Assembly: GCA_963644945.1 (NCBI GenBank)
Contig: CAVIQK010000007.1
Location: 1 to 64,000 of the forward strand
Direction: 5' to 3'
From: CAVIQK01 sp963644945
GTDB lineage: Bacteria > Bacillota > Clostridia > Christensenellales > DTU072
Length of the DNA stretch: 64,000 nucleotides
In this document: positions 1 to 6,777 of the stretch, piece by piece
Numbering within the stretch: the stretch's first letter is position 1
Layout: every line of letters starts with the position of its first letter
The notes under the pieces: generated by a model
Seen by the model: the letters and a program-made list of their open reading frames with translations, nothing else
Databases searched by the model: none
Told to the model about the DNA's origin: nothing
Translations under genes and position numbers: made by a program

Positions 1-552
1 AACGTCTTGCTTTTCGGTGCAATTTTCGCCTTTACATGCGTGCCAGTGGTTGGTCGCACCTTTTTGCCATGTGGCCGTATCAAAGTTGTGAGTGTGGGGA
101 AGTTTTGCAACCGATTCGGTCTTGGTGTAACCACAAACCGAACAAGTGAAGGTTTTGATTCCGTCCGTTGTTTCGGTCGCAGGGGTTGTTATAACACCGT
201 CGTTAAACGTGTGGGCGACTTTTTCGTCCGTGTCGGTGTGCCCCTCAACTGTGCATACATGCCAGTGGCTTGTTGCATCCGTTGTCCATCCTGTTGCAAA
301 CTCGTGCTTTACTTCGCTAGCACTGTTGTTGGTTTCTTCGCTGCCGCTAGTGTTTTGAGTTCCACTGCTGCCACTGTTGTCGTAGATCCCACCGCTGCCG
401 CTAGTGTTTTGGGTTCCACTGCTGCCGCTGTTGTCGTAGATTCCACTGCTACCACTGCCGTTTTGGTTTTCATCGCAAGCAACAAGTGCCGTTAGCGACA
501 AAATAGCAACGAGTATCACTACAAAAATTGTGATGAGCGATTTCCTTTTCAT
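1..552 (-). CDS. Secreted lipoprotein with repeats, C-terminus cut by window edge
   Basis: The frame is open from the ATG at 552 to the left edge (184 codons, no stop), so the C-terminal part is missing. The start follows a good AGGGAGA ribosome site. The N-terminus is a lipoprotein signal: basic MKRK, a hydrophobic stretch, and lipobox LVAC with Cys26. Residues 37-72 are two copies of an 18-residue Gly/Ser/Asn linker. After it come two modules with W...HWHxC patterns and a CSVC pair, possibly metal- or disulfide-stabilised; such modules occur in surface proteins of gut Firmicutes. The function is not recognised. An attenuator-like leader lies upstream. Confidence 0.85.
   Translation of the reverse strand, partial: MKRKSLITIFVVILVAILSLTALVACDENQNGSGSSGIYDNSGSSGTQNTSGSGGIYDNSGSSGTQNTSGSEETNNSASEVKHEFATGWTTDATSHWHVCTVEGHTDTDEKVAHTFNDGVITTPATETTDGIKTFTCSVCGYTKTESVAKLPHTHNFDTATWQKGATNHWHACKGENCTEKQDV
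337..444 (-). repeat. Tandem 54-bp repeat, 2 copies, in lipoprotein linker
   Basis: Two consecutive 54-nt units encode the same 18-residue linker (G-IYDNSGSSGTQNTSGS-G/E), with only a few silent differences. Units like this can change copy number by slippage. Confidence 0.85.
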
Positions 553-612
553 GTGCATTCTCCCTTTGAGGAATTTTGTTTTGGGGTGGCTCTTAACCAT
601 TGAGCCGATTGC

Positions 613-648
613 AAAAAAATAGACCAAGGTTTTGTTTCCTTGATCTAT
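613..648 (-). terminator. Intrinsic terminator inside 5' leader (attenuator)
   Basis: On the minus strand an 11-bp stem (one mismatch, 638-648 with 619-629) encloses an 8-nt loop and is followed by seven T. It lies between the promoter at 728-756 and the start codon at 552, so it would stop transcription before the lipoprotein gene unless an alternative fold forms. Confidence 0.75.
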
Positions 649-721
649 CATATAGACGGTAAATTCTTACCCCCCCCCGAAAATTCGGGAAGGCAAGGTT
701 GTTGTGGCCTCAGCCATGTTT
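649..721 (-). promoter_or_regulatory. Putative cis-regulatory leader RNA (class unknown)
   Basis: The leader from the predicted start near 721 to the terminator contains a CCCGAA/TTCGGG hairpin (676-689), a run of nine G in the RNA (670-678), and a GGTAA/TTACC hairpin (658-671). CCTTG at 694-698 could pair with CAAGG of the terminator stem (638-642), giving a possible antiterminator. I could not match it to a riboswitch class I know. Confidence 0.45.
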
Positions 722-727
722 TTATAT

Positions 728-756
728 AGTGTACTACAATTTGGCGTATTTTTCAA
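728..756 (-). promoter_or_regulatory. Sigma-A promoter of the lipoprotein gene
   Basis: The minus strand reads TTGAAA (751-756), a 17-bp spacer, and TACACT (728-733). The predicted start is near 721, giving a leader of about 169 nt. Confidence 0.75.
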
Positions 757-841
757 CGCTTTTAACTAACATTAAAAAATTTGTGTAATTTTCAAAAAGT
801 TTGTGTTTTGCATAGTAAATCGATGTTTTTAGCATAAATTA

Positions 842-873
842 TAAAAAGAGAACCACTCAAACGAGTGGCTCTC
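842..873 (-). terminator. Terminator of the feo operon
   Basis: An 11-bp stem (848-858 with 863-873, one mismatch) with an AAAC loop is followed on the minus strand by TTTTTAT. It lies just past the last feo gene. Confidence 0.8.
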
Positions 874-899
874 CGATTACGTTTTAATCGCCTAACGAT

Positions 900-1073
900 T
901 TATTTTTTTGTTGTATTTACATTTTGTTTTGCGCTACAACAACCGGAGCATGATGAGCAATCTCCGCATCCGCACGATGATTTGCCTTTCTTTTTTCTTA
1001 TGATTGCCGTGATGCCCACTGCAACAACAAATATCACACAAAATACGATTAGTACTATTTCCCATGCGCCCAT
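900..1073 (-). CDS. FeoB-associated Cys-rich membrane protein
   Basis: A 57-residue protein that begins with one membrane helix (about residues 4-24), then a basic RKKKGK stretch and a Cys-rich tail (CGCGDCSSCSGCC). This arrangement is typical of the small membrane proteins found next to feoB, thought to assist ferrous iron transport, perhaps as a metal-binding tail. I chose the ATG at 1073, 1 nt after the feoB stop, with AAAGGAG upstream. An in-frame ATG at 1124 would lie inside feoB and add a charged stretch before the helix. It is the last gene of the operon. Confidence 0.75.
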   Translation of the reverse strand: MGAWEIVLIVFCVIFVVAVGITAIIRKKKGKSSCGCGDCSSCSGCCSAKQNVNTTKK

Positions 1074-1074
1074 A

Positions 1075-3576
1075 TTATCTTTCGTTGGCTCCTTTTTTTG
1101 CTTGTTTTTTGTTGTAGAGAACAATAAGTGTTGTTACTGCTGCGGCTACTGCTGCCCAGATGAAACATGTCCACCACCAACTACCGATTGTATAGACGAT
1201 AGCGGCTGTCAAGTACGAAGAGGCTAGCCAGAATATAAGTGTTCCGTTGAATCTCTTCTTGGAGGTAAGTTCACCTTTCGCTGTACCTACTGCTGCAAAG
1301 CACGGGATGGTTGTCATGTTGAATGCAATGAATGCGATAAGTGCGGGGACAGTGATTCCGGTGGCTTTGATCATTGCCATGACTGCGGGGATTCCGCTTT
1401 CTGCACCGACGTTGAGAAGTCCGAGGCTAGGTATAGATGCGGCGAGGCAAGCAGCAAGGGTTCCAAATGTTGCGATAACGTTTTCCTTTGCGATAAGACC
1501 GGTAACTGCCGCCACTACGAACACCCATCCGTATTCGCCTAATTGTGAGCCGAATCCAAGAGGTGTGAACAACGGTTGGAAAAGCATGCTTACGCCGGCG
1601 AGGATACTTTCATTGACTCTTTCGTCTTCGAGATAGGTCCAGTTGAAGGAGAAGTGCGAAAGGACCCAAATGACGATAGTCGATGCAAGTATGATGGTGA
1701 ATGCTTTTTTGACGAAGTGTTTGGTCTTATCCCAAAGGTGCGCCATAAGGTTTTTGAATTGCGGCAAGTGGTAAGCCGGTAATTCCATAATGAAGGGAGG
1801 AGTTTCGCCTTTCAATGTCGTGCCTCTCATCAAAAGCACACATATAATAGCGGCGACAATTCCTAGGACGTACATGCCGAATGTGATTCCGTCTGCACTA
1901 CCGATACCGGAGTTGATTACGATTGCACCGGCGACGGCTGTAAGAATAGGAAGTTTTGCTCCGCATGAGAAGAAAGGAATAACTCTTATTGTAGCCGTTC
2001 TTTCTTTTTCATCGGCAAGTGTACGAGTGTTGATCATTGCAGGGACCGAACAACCGAATCCCATAATCATCGGCATGAAGGCTCTTCCCGAAAGACCGAA
2101 TTTTCTAAATGCTCTGTCGAGTATGAAGGCAATACGTGCCATATAACCGGAGTCTTCGAGGATCGAGAAGAACAAGAACAATACAAGGATAGGAGGTAAG
2201 AACGAGAGGACTGCAGTCAAACCGTCAATGATACCGTTGTTGATAAGTCCTACTGCCCATGTTGCCATACCGCTGTTTTCGATTGCTCCTTGCAAGAGTC
2301 CTGCGAGTTCGCCTACGATCATATCGTTCCAAATGTTGTTGATAACAACACCGGGGCTATAAAGGGTTCCGTCATAAATTGTTGCAAGCCATCTTGCACC
2401 GTAAGATAATACGGGGACTTGGCTTCCTAGATTGCCGTCTTTGTCGGCGACGAATTCTCCGTCTTCGCCTTCTACGGTGTAGAGGTCGGATCCTTCGACT
2501 TTTTGGACGCCTTCGCTTTCGACGGTTACGAATTCTCCGGCATCATCCATTAAATATTCCAGATCATCTTCATATACAATGTTGCCGTCTTCGTCTTTTT
2601 CGCACATTGCTTCGTTGTCGGATAGAGCCGGCATCCAATTTTGATCTTCGGTAAAACCGTTCAAGAAGAATAGATTTTCAGAGAAAGTCAAGTGGAATAT
2701 AAGGAACAACACTACGAGGAAGATCGGAATACCCCAAACCTTGTGGGTAAGAACTTTGTCGGCTTTGTCCGATTTCGTCATAGCATATTTATCTTTTTTG
2801 TTGCGTTTTAGAGCGGGAGCAAAATGCTTAGATATATATTTGTATCTTGCATCGGCTACGAGTGCTTCGAAGTCATTGCCGAACACGTCATCGGAGAATG
2901 TTTGTTTGAATTCATCCACCATTTTGACGGTTTCTTTGTGCATTTCTACTTCGATACTGTCGTTTTCGACAAGTTTAACCGCATGGAACAAAGGATTTTC
3001 GACGTTTTGTCCGTCAAGAGCAATCTTGACATCGCCTACCAAGTGGGCAATTGCAGAATTTTCGAGGACGGTTACACCTGTTCTTTCGGTGTTGCTTACT
3101 TCGTAAGCCCTATCCATCAACTCTTTCAAACCTTTTTCTTTAAGAGCGGAGATGGCAACAACCGGTACACCTAATTTTTCTTCGAGTTCTTTTGCATCGA
3201 TTTTGTCGCCTTGTTTTTCGACTGCATCCATCATGTTGAGTGCAACGACCATCGGGACATCGATTTCCATGATTTGTGTTGTCAAATACAAGTTACGTTC
3301 TAGGTTGGTCGCATCGACAATGTTGATAACACAATCGGGTTTTTCGTCAAGAATATAATTTCTTGCGATTACTTCTTCGGGGGTGTAAGGTGAAAGTGAA
3401 TAAATACCGGGGAGGTCAACTATTGCTACGGGTTGGGCGCATTTTTTATACACACCGTCTCTTTTGTCAACTGTGACTCCGGGCCAGTTGCCTACGTGGG
3501 CGGTAGAACCGGTCAATGTGTTGAACAATGTGGTTTTACCACAGTTGGGGTTGCCGGCTAAAGCAAATCTTTTCAT
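1075..3576 (-). CDS. feoB: Ferrous iron transport protein B
   Basis: FeoB imports Fe(II) across the cytoplasmic membrane. The 833-residue protein has an N-terminal G domain (GNPNCGKT at 8-15, DLPG at 54-57, NMMD at 114-117) followed by the helical GDI-like region and the polytopic membrane domain with the FeoB Gate segments. The ATG at 3576 overlaps the feoA stop (TAATG) and follows GGAGG with good spacing; an ATG 27 nt further upstream lies inside feoA. Unusually, residues about 307-388, just after the first membrane helix, form an acidic insertion of roughly 80 residues rich in Asp and Glu. Ordinary FeoB proteins have only a short loop there. Confidence 0.95.
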   Translation of the reverse strand: MKRFALAGNPNCGKTTLFNTLTGSTAHVGNWPGVTVDKRDGVYKKCAQPVAIVDLPGIYSLSPYTPEEVIARNYILDEKPDCVINIVDATNLERNLYLTTQIMEIDVPMVVALNMMDAVEKQGDKIDAKELEEKLGVPVVAISALKEKGLKELMDRAYEVSNTERTGVTVLENSAIAHLVGDVKIALDGQNVENPLFHAVKLVENDSIEVEMHKETVKMVDEFKQTFSDDVFGNDFEALVADARYKYISKHFAPALKRNKKDKYAMTKSDKADKVLTHKVWGIPIFLVVLFLIFHLTFSENLFFLNGFTEDQNWMPALSDNEAMCEKDEDGNIVYEDDLEYLMDDAGEFVTVESEGVQKVEGSDLYTVEGEDGEFVADKDGNLGSQVPVLSYGARWLATIYDGTLYSPGVVINNIWNDMIVGELAGLLQGAIENSGMATWAVGLINNGIIDGLTAVLSFLPPILVLFLFFSILEDSGYMARIAFILDRAFRKFGLSGRAFMPMIMGFGCSVPAMINTRTLADEKERTATIRVIPFFSCGAKLPILTAVAGAIVINSGIGSADGITFGMYVLGIVAAIICVLLMRGTTLKGETPPFIMELPAYHLPQFKNLMAHLWDKTKHFVKKAFTIILASTIVIWVLSHFSFNWTYLEDERVNESILAGVSMLFQPLFTPLGFGSQLGEYGWVFVVAAVTGLIAKENVIATFGTLAACLAASIPSLGLLNVGAESGIPAVMAMIKATGITVPALIAFIAFNMTTIPCFAAVGTAKGELTSKKRFNGTLIFWLASSYLTAAIVYTIGSWWWTCFIWAAVAAAVTTLIVLYNKKQAKKGANER

Positions 3577-3809
3577 TAGTCTTTTACCTCCATGTTTACA
3601 CATTCTGCTTCGGTCTTACGAAGAGTCAATTCATAACCTCTAATCGTAATTTCGATAGGATCGCCGAGAGGGGCTCTCTTTCTCATCTTCACATCTGCTC
3701 CGGGAGTGATTCCCATATCGAACAAACGTCTCTTGATTTTACCTTCGCCGGTTACGGATTTTACCACTCCTTCTTCACCGACGTTGAATAAATTCAATGT
3801 CTTCTCCAT
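3576..3809 (-). CDS. feoA: Ferrous iron transport protein A
   Basis: A 77-residue SH3-like FeoA protein, with the typical core GxxxxVxSVxG...RRLFDMGITPGxxVxMxxRAPLGDPIEI...YxLTLRxxEA. FeoA is a small cytosolic partner of FeoB needed for iron uptake. It is translationally coupled to feoB through a TAATG overlap, and a second, more divergent FeoA-like gene lies 38 nt upstream. Confidence 0.93.
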   Translation of the reverse strand: MEKTLNLFNVGEEGVVKSVTGEGKIKRRLFDMGITPGADVKMRKRAPLGDPIEITIRGYELTLRKTEAECVNMEVKD

Positions 3810-3847
3810 GTTTTGTTTCTCCTTATATAATTGAATATTTTACTGAT

Positions 3848-4060
3848 TTATGCTACGAATATCTTTGTGGATAATTCGTTGTCAAGAGCAATTCTTCCGT
3901 CTTTTATAAGACACACGACTGCTCCGCCACTCGAACTCAAAACGGTAATTTCGCTGTTTACCGTAATGCCGAGACTCTCTAAGTGCTTCTTTAATTTTTC
4001 GTCGGCTGCAATTCTAACCACTTTCAGGCCGACATTGTGGGGTGCTAATACTATTGGCAT
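3848..4060 (-). CDS. FeoA-like protein, first gene of feo operon
   Basis: A 70-residue FeoA-domain protein with the conserved KKHLESLGIT and NSEITVLSS stretches, so the operon carries two FeoA-type proteins, as many Clostridia do. The ATG at 4060 follows AGGAGAG at ideal distance, so I prefer it over an ATG at 4096 with no ribosome site, which lies within the palindrome 4078-4099. It is the first gene after the operon promoter. Confidence 0.85.
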   Translation of the reverse strand: MPIVLAPHNVGLKVVRIAADEKLKKHLESLGITVNSEITVLSSSGGAVVCLIKDGRIALDNELSTKIFVA

Positions 4061-4077
4061 GTTTTTCTCTCCTTCTA

Positions 4078-4099
4078 AACATGAACAAAACTTCATGTT
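4078..4099. promoter_or_regulatory. Palindromic operator candidate 1 of feo operon
   Basis: A perfect 22-bp dyad with 8-bp arms AACATGAA / TTCATGTT and a 6-bp spacer, at about +4 to +25 of the feo promoter. It shares the TGAA-N6-TTCA core with the site at 4143-4164 and with the cadC operator at 33784. Confidence 0.65.
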
Positions 4100-4108
4100 C
4101 GCATTGCT

Positions 4109-4137
4109 ATGTTAACACTGTATAAACGGGTTGTCAA
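4109..4137 (-). promoter_or_regulatory. Sigma-A promoter of feo operon
   Basis: The minus strand reads TTGACA (4132-4137), 17 bp, TAACAT (4109-4114). The predicted start is near 4102. Confidence 0.85.
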
Positions 4138-4142
4138 GCAAA

Positions 4143-4164
4143 AATATGAATATTTCTTCATATT
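4143..4164. promoter_or_regulatory. Palindromic operator candidate 2 of feo operon
   Basis: A second perfect 22-bp dyad, arms AATATGAA / TTCATATT with a 6-bp spacer. It lies directly upstream of the feo -35 box (about -41 to -62), 65 bp centre to centre from the first dyad. The pair suggests one regulator binding both sites. Confidence 0.65.
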
Positions 4165-4184
4165 CAAAAATTTTTTATTTTTTA

Positions 4185-4213
4185 TTGCTTTTTATCGTGC
4201 CATAGTGTAAAAT
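4185..4213 (+). promoter_or_regulatory. Promoter of TetR gene, predicted leaderless
   Basis: TTGCTT (4185-4190), 17 bp, TAAAAT (4208-4213). Only 6 nt separate the -10 box from the ATG at 4220, so the transcript should start at or next to the start codon. No Shine-Dalgarno sequence is present. Confidence 0.6.
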
Positions 4214-4219
4214 ACTCGT

Positions 4220-4825
4220 ATGAAAACAGAAATAAGACAACCTCAACAAGAGAGATCCACTGAAAAAAAGAACAAAATCATAATGGCAAGTTATGATGTT
4301 TTTTCCGAAATCGGCTATTATGCTGCCAATACGTCGGAGATCGCCAAACGTGCCGGAGTTTCGACAGGCATAATTTACTCTTATTTTAAGGATAAGAGAG
4401 ATATATTATTATATGTATTAAAGATATACATTAAAGAAGTTTCGGCTCCCATAATCGACTTTACGGAATCCCTATCTTCCCCTATTGATTTTGAAAATCT
4501 TGCCAACAGATTCATCGAAATGGCAATTACATCCCACAAGAAAAACGCTCATTTACACAACACTTTGCATGCTTTGGCGGTTGCGGACGAAGGTGTAAAC
4601 AAAGAGTTTTTGATGCTTGAAGAGACGATTACAAAATCGGTTTCGGACAAAATAAAAGCCCTTGGATACGAAGGAGCCAACCTTGAAGAAAAAGTGCATT
4701 TATCCATGAACGTCATACAATCTTTTTCGCACGAATGTGTCTATGACAAGCACAAATATATTGATTATGATGCAATGAGGCAAATAGTTGTAAAAACAGT
4801 CGTTGCTATTTTTTGCGAATTTTAA
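4220..4825 (+). CDS. TetR/AcrR-family transcriptional regulator
   Basis: A 201-residue protein with an N-terminal TetR helix-turn-helix (about residues 18-62, including SEIAKRAGVSTGIIYSYFKDKRDIL) and a helical C-terminal ligand or dimer domain of no recognised specificity. It is divergent from the feo operon and directly upstream of an iron-type alcohol dehydrogenase, so it may control either or both. The start has no ribosome site but an ideal -10 box lies 6 nt upstream, suggesting leaderless translation. The next internal ATG would remove part of the first helix, so I keep this start. Confidence 0.85.
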   Translation: MKTEIRQPQQERSTEKKNKIIMASYDVFSEIGYYAANTSEIAKRAGVSTGIIYSYFKDKRDILLYVLKIYIKEVSAPIIDFTESLSSPIDFENLANRFIEMAITSHKKNAHLHNTLHALAVADEGVNKEFLMLEETITKSVSDKIKALGYEGANLEEKVHLSMNVIQSFSHECVYDKHKYIDYDAMRQIVVKTVVAIFCEF

Positions 4826-4857
4826 TACTAAAACATATATTGAAGAAGGAGTCAATT

Positions 4858-6060
4858 ATGAAAAATGTTTTATTTTGCAGACTTTATCAAAGTGTAATTT
4901 ATGTAGCGGAGCATTTTCTTCCGTGGCGTGAACCTGTCCTTATAAAAGGAAAAGGAAGTTTTTCTAATCTTCCCGTAAAGATAAAAGAAGACGGCATCAA
5001 AAGCGTCCTTATCGTGACAGATAAAGGTCTTATGAATTTACACATGCTAGACGGATTGTTTTCCGCACTCGACCAAGAAGGCGTAAAATATTCGCTTTAT
5101 GACGAAGTTGTTCCAAACCCCACCATCGACAACATAGAAAGCGCCCTTTCTTTATATAAACAAGGCAATTGTCAAGCGATTATCGCAGTAGGCGGAGGAT
5201 CTCCTATGGACTGTGCAAAAGGCGTAGGTGCCAGAGTCGCCAGACCTAATAAGAGCCTACAACAAATGGGCGGTATTTTGAAAGTTATGAAAAAACTTCC
5301 CCCTCTATATGCAGTCCCCACAACAAGCGGAACAGGTTCGGAAACCACGCTTGCGGCAGTTGTTACGGACAGCAAAGAAAACCACAAATATGCGATCAAC
5401 GATCCTTCTCTTATTCCTTATGCGGCTGTTCTTGATCCTACTCTTACCGCTGGTCTTCCCAAGCACATAACTTCAACCACCGGTATGGATGCGCTCTGTC
5501 ATGCAACCGAAGCCTATATTGGCAGAGAGAACACTCGTGCCACAAAACGTAATGCAAGAGAGGCAATAACCTTGATAAACGAAAACCTCGTAGAAGCATA
5601 CGAAAACGGGCAAAATCTTGAAGCCAGAGAGAATATGCAAAAAGCCTCCTATCTTGCCGGTCTTGCCTTTACGAGAGCATACGTCGGCTATGTTCATGCG
5701 ATTGCACACAGTTTAGGCGGAAAATATCACATTGCACATGGTCTTGCCAATGCGGTTATAATGCCTTATGTGTTCGAAGCATACGGAAAGAAAGCCCACA
5801 AAAAACTTGCAGAACTAGCAGATCTCATCGGTATTTCAAATGAAGGCGACACCAATGCTCAAAAAGCCGAAAAATATATCGAATGGATAAGAGAACTCAA
5901 CAGAAAAATGAATATCCCGGACGGCTTTGCCGAAATCAAAGAGGAAGATCTTGACGAAATGGCGGGATATGCAGAAAAAGAAGGCAACCCCTTGTATCCT
6001 GTCCCCAAGATTATGGGCAAGGAAGAATTAAAAGTTATCTACCGTAAATTGATGAGATAA
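4858..6060 (+). CDS. Iron-containing alcohol dehydrogenase
   Basis: A 400-residue group III (Fe-dependent) alcohol dehydrogenase, which reduces aldehydes with NAD(P)H or does the reverse. The nucleotide-binding motif GGGSPMDCAKG is at about residues 111-121, followed by TTSGTGSETT, the GMDALCHATEAY metal region and the HAIAHSLGGKYHIAHG metal-ligand segment. The ATG at 4858 has GAAGGAG before it; an upstream ATG at 4813 overlaps the TetR gene and lacks a site. It lies 32 nt after the TetR gene, so co-transcription is likely. The exact substrate cannot be read from sequence; butanol or lactaldehyde-type activity are possibilities. Confidence 0.9.
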   Translation: MKNVLFCRLYQSVIYVAEHFLPWREPVLIKGKGSFSNLPVKIKEDGIKSVLIVTDKGLMNLHMLDGLFSALDQEGVKYSLYDEVVPNPTIDNIESALSLYKQGNCQAIIAVGGGSPMDCAKGVGARVARPNKSLQQMGGILKVMKKLPPLYAVPTTSGTGSETTLAAVVTDSKENHKYAINDPSLIPYAAVLDPTLTAGLPKHITSTTGMDALCHATEAYIGRENTRATKRNAREAITLINENLVEAYENGQNLEARENMQKASYLAGLAFTRAYVGYVHAIAHSLGGKYHIAHGLANAVIMPYVFEAYGKKAHKKLAELADLIGISNEGDTNAQKAEKYIEWIRELNRKMNIPDGFAEIKEEDLDEMAGYAEKEGNPLYPVPKIMGKEELKVIYRKLMR

Positions 6061-6079
6061 AAATCCCCCGAATAAAGGA

Positions 6080-6109
6080 AAAGACAAACCTAAATGGTTT
6101 GTCTTTTTT
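6080..6109 (+). terminator. Terminator after alcohol dehydrogenase (possibly bidirectional)
   Basis: Perfect 11-bp stem 6080-6090 / 6096-6106 with a 5-nt loop and a T run. The opposite strand also has a T-rich tail, so it may end the tRNA operon too. Confidence 0.85.
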
Positions 6110-6184
6110 TGGTGACCCCTACGGGAATCGAACCCATGTTACCGCCGTGAAAGGGCGATGTCTTAACCGCTTGACCAAGGGGCC
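6110..6184 (-). tRNA. tRNA-Glu (TTC)
   Basis: Complete cloverleaf read on the minus strand, anticodon TTC in loop CTTTCAC, T-loop GTTCGATTC, encoded CCA end. Third gene of a three-tRNA unit. Confidence 0.95.
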
Positions 6185-6208
6185 TTGATGAGAGCGTGCA
6201 AATTTTTG

Positions 6209-6285
6209 TGGTAGCGGCGGTCGGATTCGAACCTACGACCTGCCGGGTATGAACCGGCCGCTATAACCAACTAAGCTACGCCGCC
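6209..6285 (-). tRNA. tRNA-Met (CAT), elongator
   Basis: Cloverleaf with anticodon CAT in loop TTCATAC, fully paired acceptor GGCGGCG with encoded CCA. Its sequence resembles elongator Met tRNAs of Bacillota rather than initiator or Ile2 types. Confidence 0.9.
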
Positions 6286-6300
6286 ATAGATATAAAGTAA

Positions 6301-6377
6301 TGGGAGCGGGGGAAGGACTTGAACCTCCGACCTCCAGGTTATGAGCCTGACGAGCTAGCCAACTGCTCTACCCCGCA
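6301..6377 (-). tRNA. Initiator tRNA-fMet (CAT), unusual features
   Basis: Anticodon CAT in loop CTCATAA. The initiator signature is seen in the D arm (A11:U24) and in the unpaired first position (U1 facing U72). Compared with the usual bacterial initiator it has A29:U41 instead of the third G:C pair in the anticodon stem, and C at position 73 before an encoded CCA. Confidence 0.88.
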
Positions 6378-6393
6378 TCGATGATGCTTTATT

Positions 6394-6422
6394 ATCATAT
6401 AGTACTAAAAATGTTTTGTCAA
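6394..6422 (-). promoter_or_regulatory. Promoter of tRNA fMet-Met-Glu unit
   Basis: The minus strand reads TTGACA (6417-6422), 17 bp, TATGAT (6394-6399), ahead of the initiator tRNA. Confidence 0.8.
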
Positions 6423-6480
6423 CTAAAAATTTGCTTTTATAAAAAATTTTAGTAGTTTTCCGTTTTATTTTATTCTAGCG

Positions 6481-6509
6481 TTGACAATTTATCAAAAATT
6501 AGTTATATT
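6481..6509 (+). promoter_or_regulatory. Promoter of tRNA-Val
   Basis: TTGACA (6481-6486), 17 bp, TATATT (6504-6509), 9 nt before the tRNA 5' end. Confidence 0.85.
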
Positions 6510-6518
6510 TATCAGTAC

Positions 6519-6595
6519 GGAGGCATAGCTCAGTTGGTTAGAGCGCTCGCTTCACATGCGAGAGGTCGTAGGTTCGAGTCCTACTGTCTCTACCA
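6519..6595 (+). tRNA. tRNA-Val (CAC)
   Basis: Cloverleaf with anticodon CAC in loop TTCACAT and encoded CCA. The acceptor stem has two G:U pairs (G1:U72 and G5:U68). Confidence 0.93.
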
Positions 6596-6600
6596 GATAC

Positions 6601-6646
6601 AATAATGCGAATTCGAGAACAAGTCTTGGATTCGTATTATTTTTTT
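6601..6646 (+). terminator. Terminator after tRNA-Val
   Basis: A 12-bp stem (6601-6612 / 6630-6641, one G:T) followed by a T run. Confidence 0.8.
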
Positions 6647-6721
6647 ATAAGAGACTTTTGGGGAGTTAAAATATAGCCCTCCTCCTCTTAAAATCAACTT
6701 TTAGGTAGAAAATCGCCAAAT

Positions 6722-6758
6722 AAAAAACCGCTTTCATTTTGAATAAAAGCGGTTTTTT
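6722..6758 (-). terminator. Bidirectional terminator after rhaD
   Basis: AAAAAACCGCTTT pairs with AAAGCGGTTTTTT, giving a T run on either strand. It lies 19 nt past the rhaD stop. Confidence 0.8.
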
Positions 6759-6777
6759 GATAATTTGCCAGGTTGGT

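Noticed and set aside
4078..4164. Fur boxes at the feo promoter
   Set aside because: The dyads lack the GATAAT-type hexamers of Fur sites; the core is TGAA-N6-TTCA.
6301..6377. tRNA-Ile2 (CAT, lysidine-modified)
   Set aside because: D-arm and anticodon loop match the initiator type and the 1:72 pair is broken; tilS targets a tRNA not found in this window.
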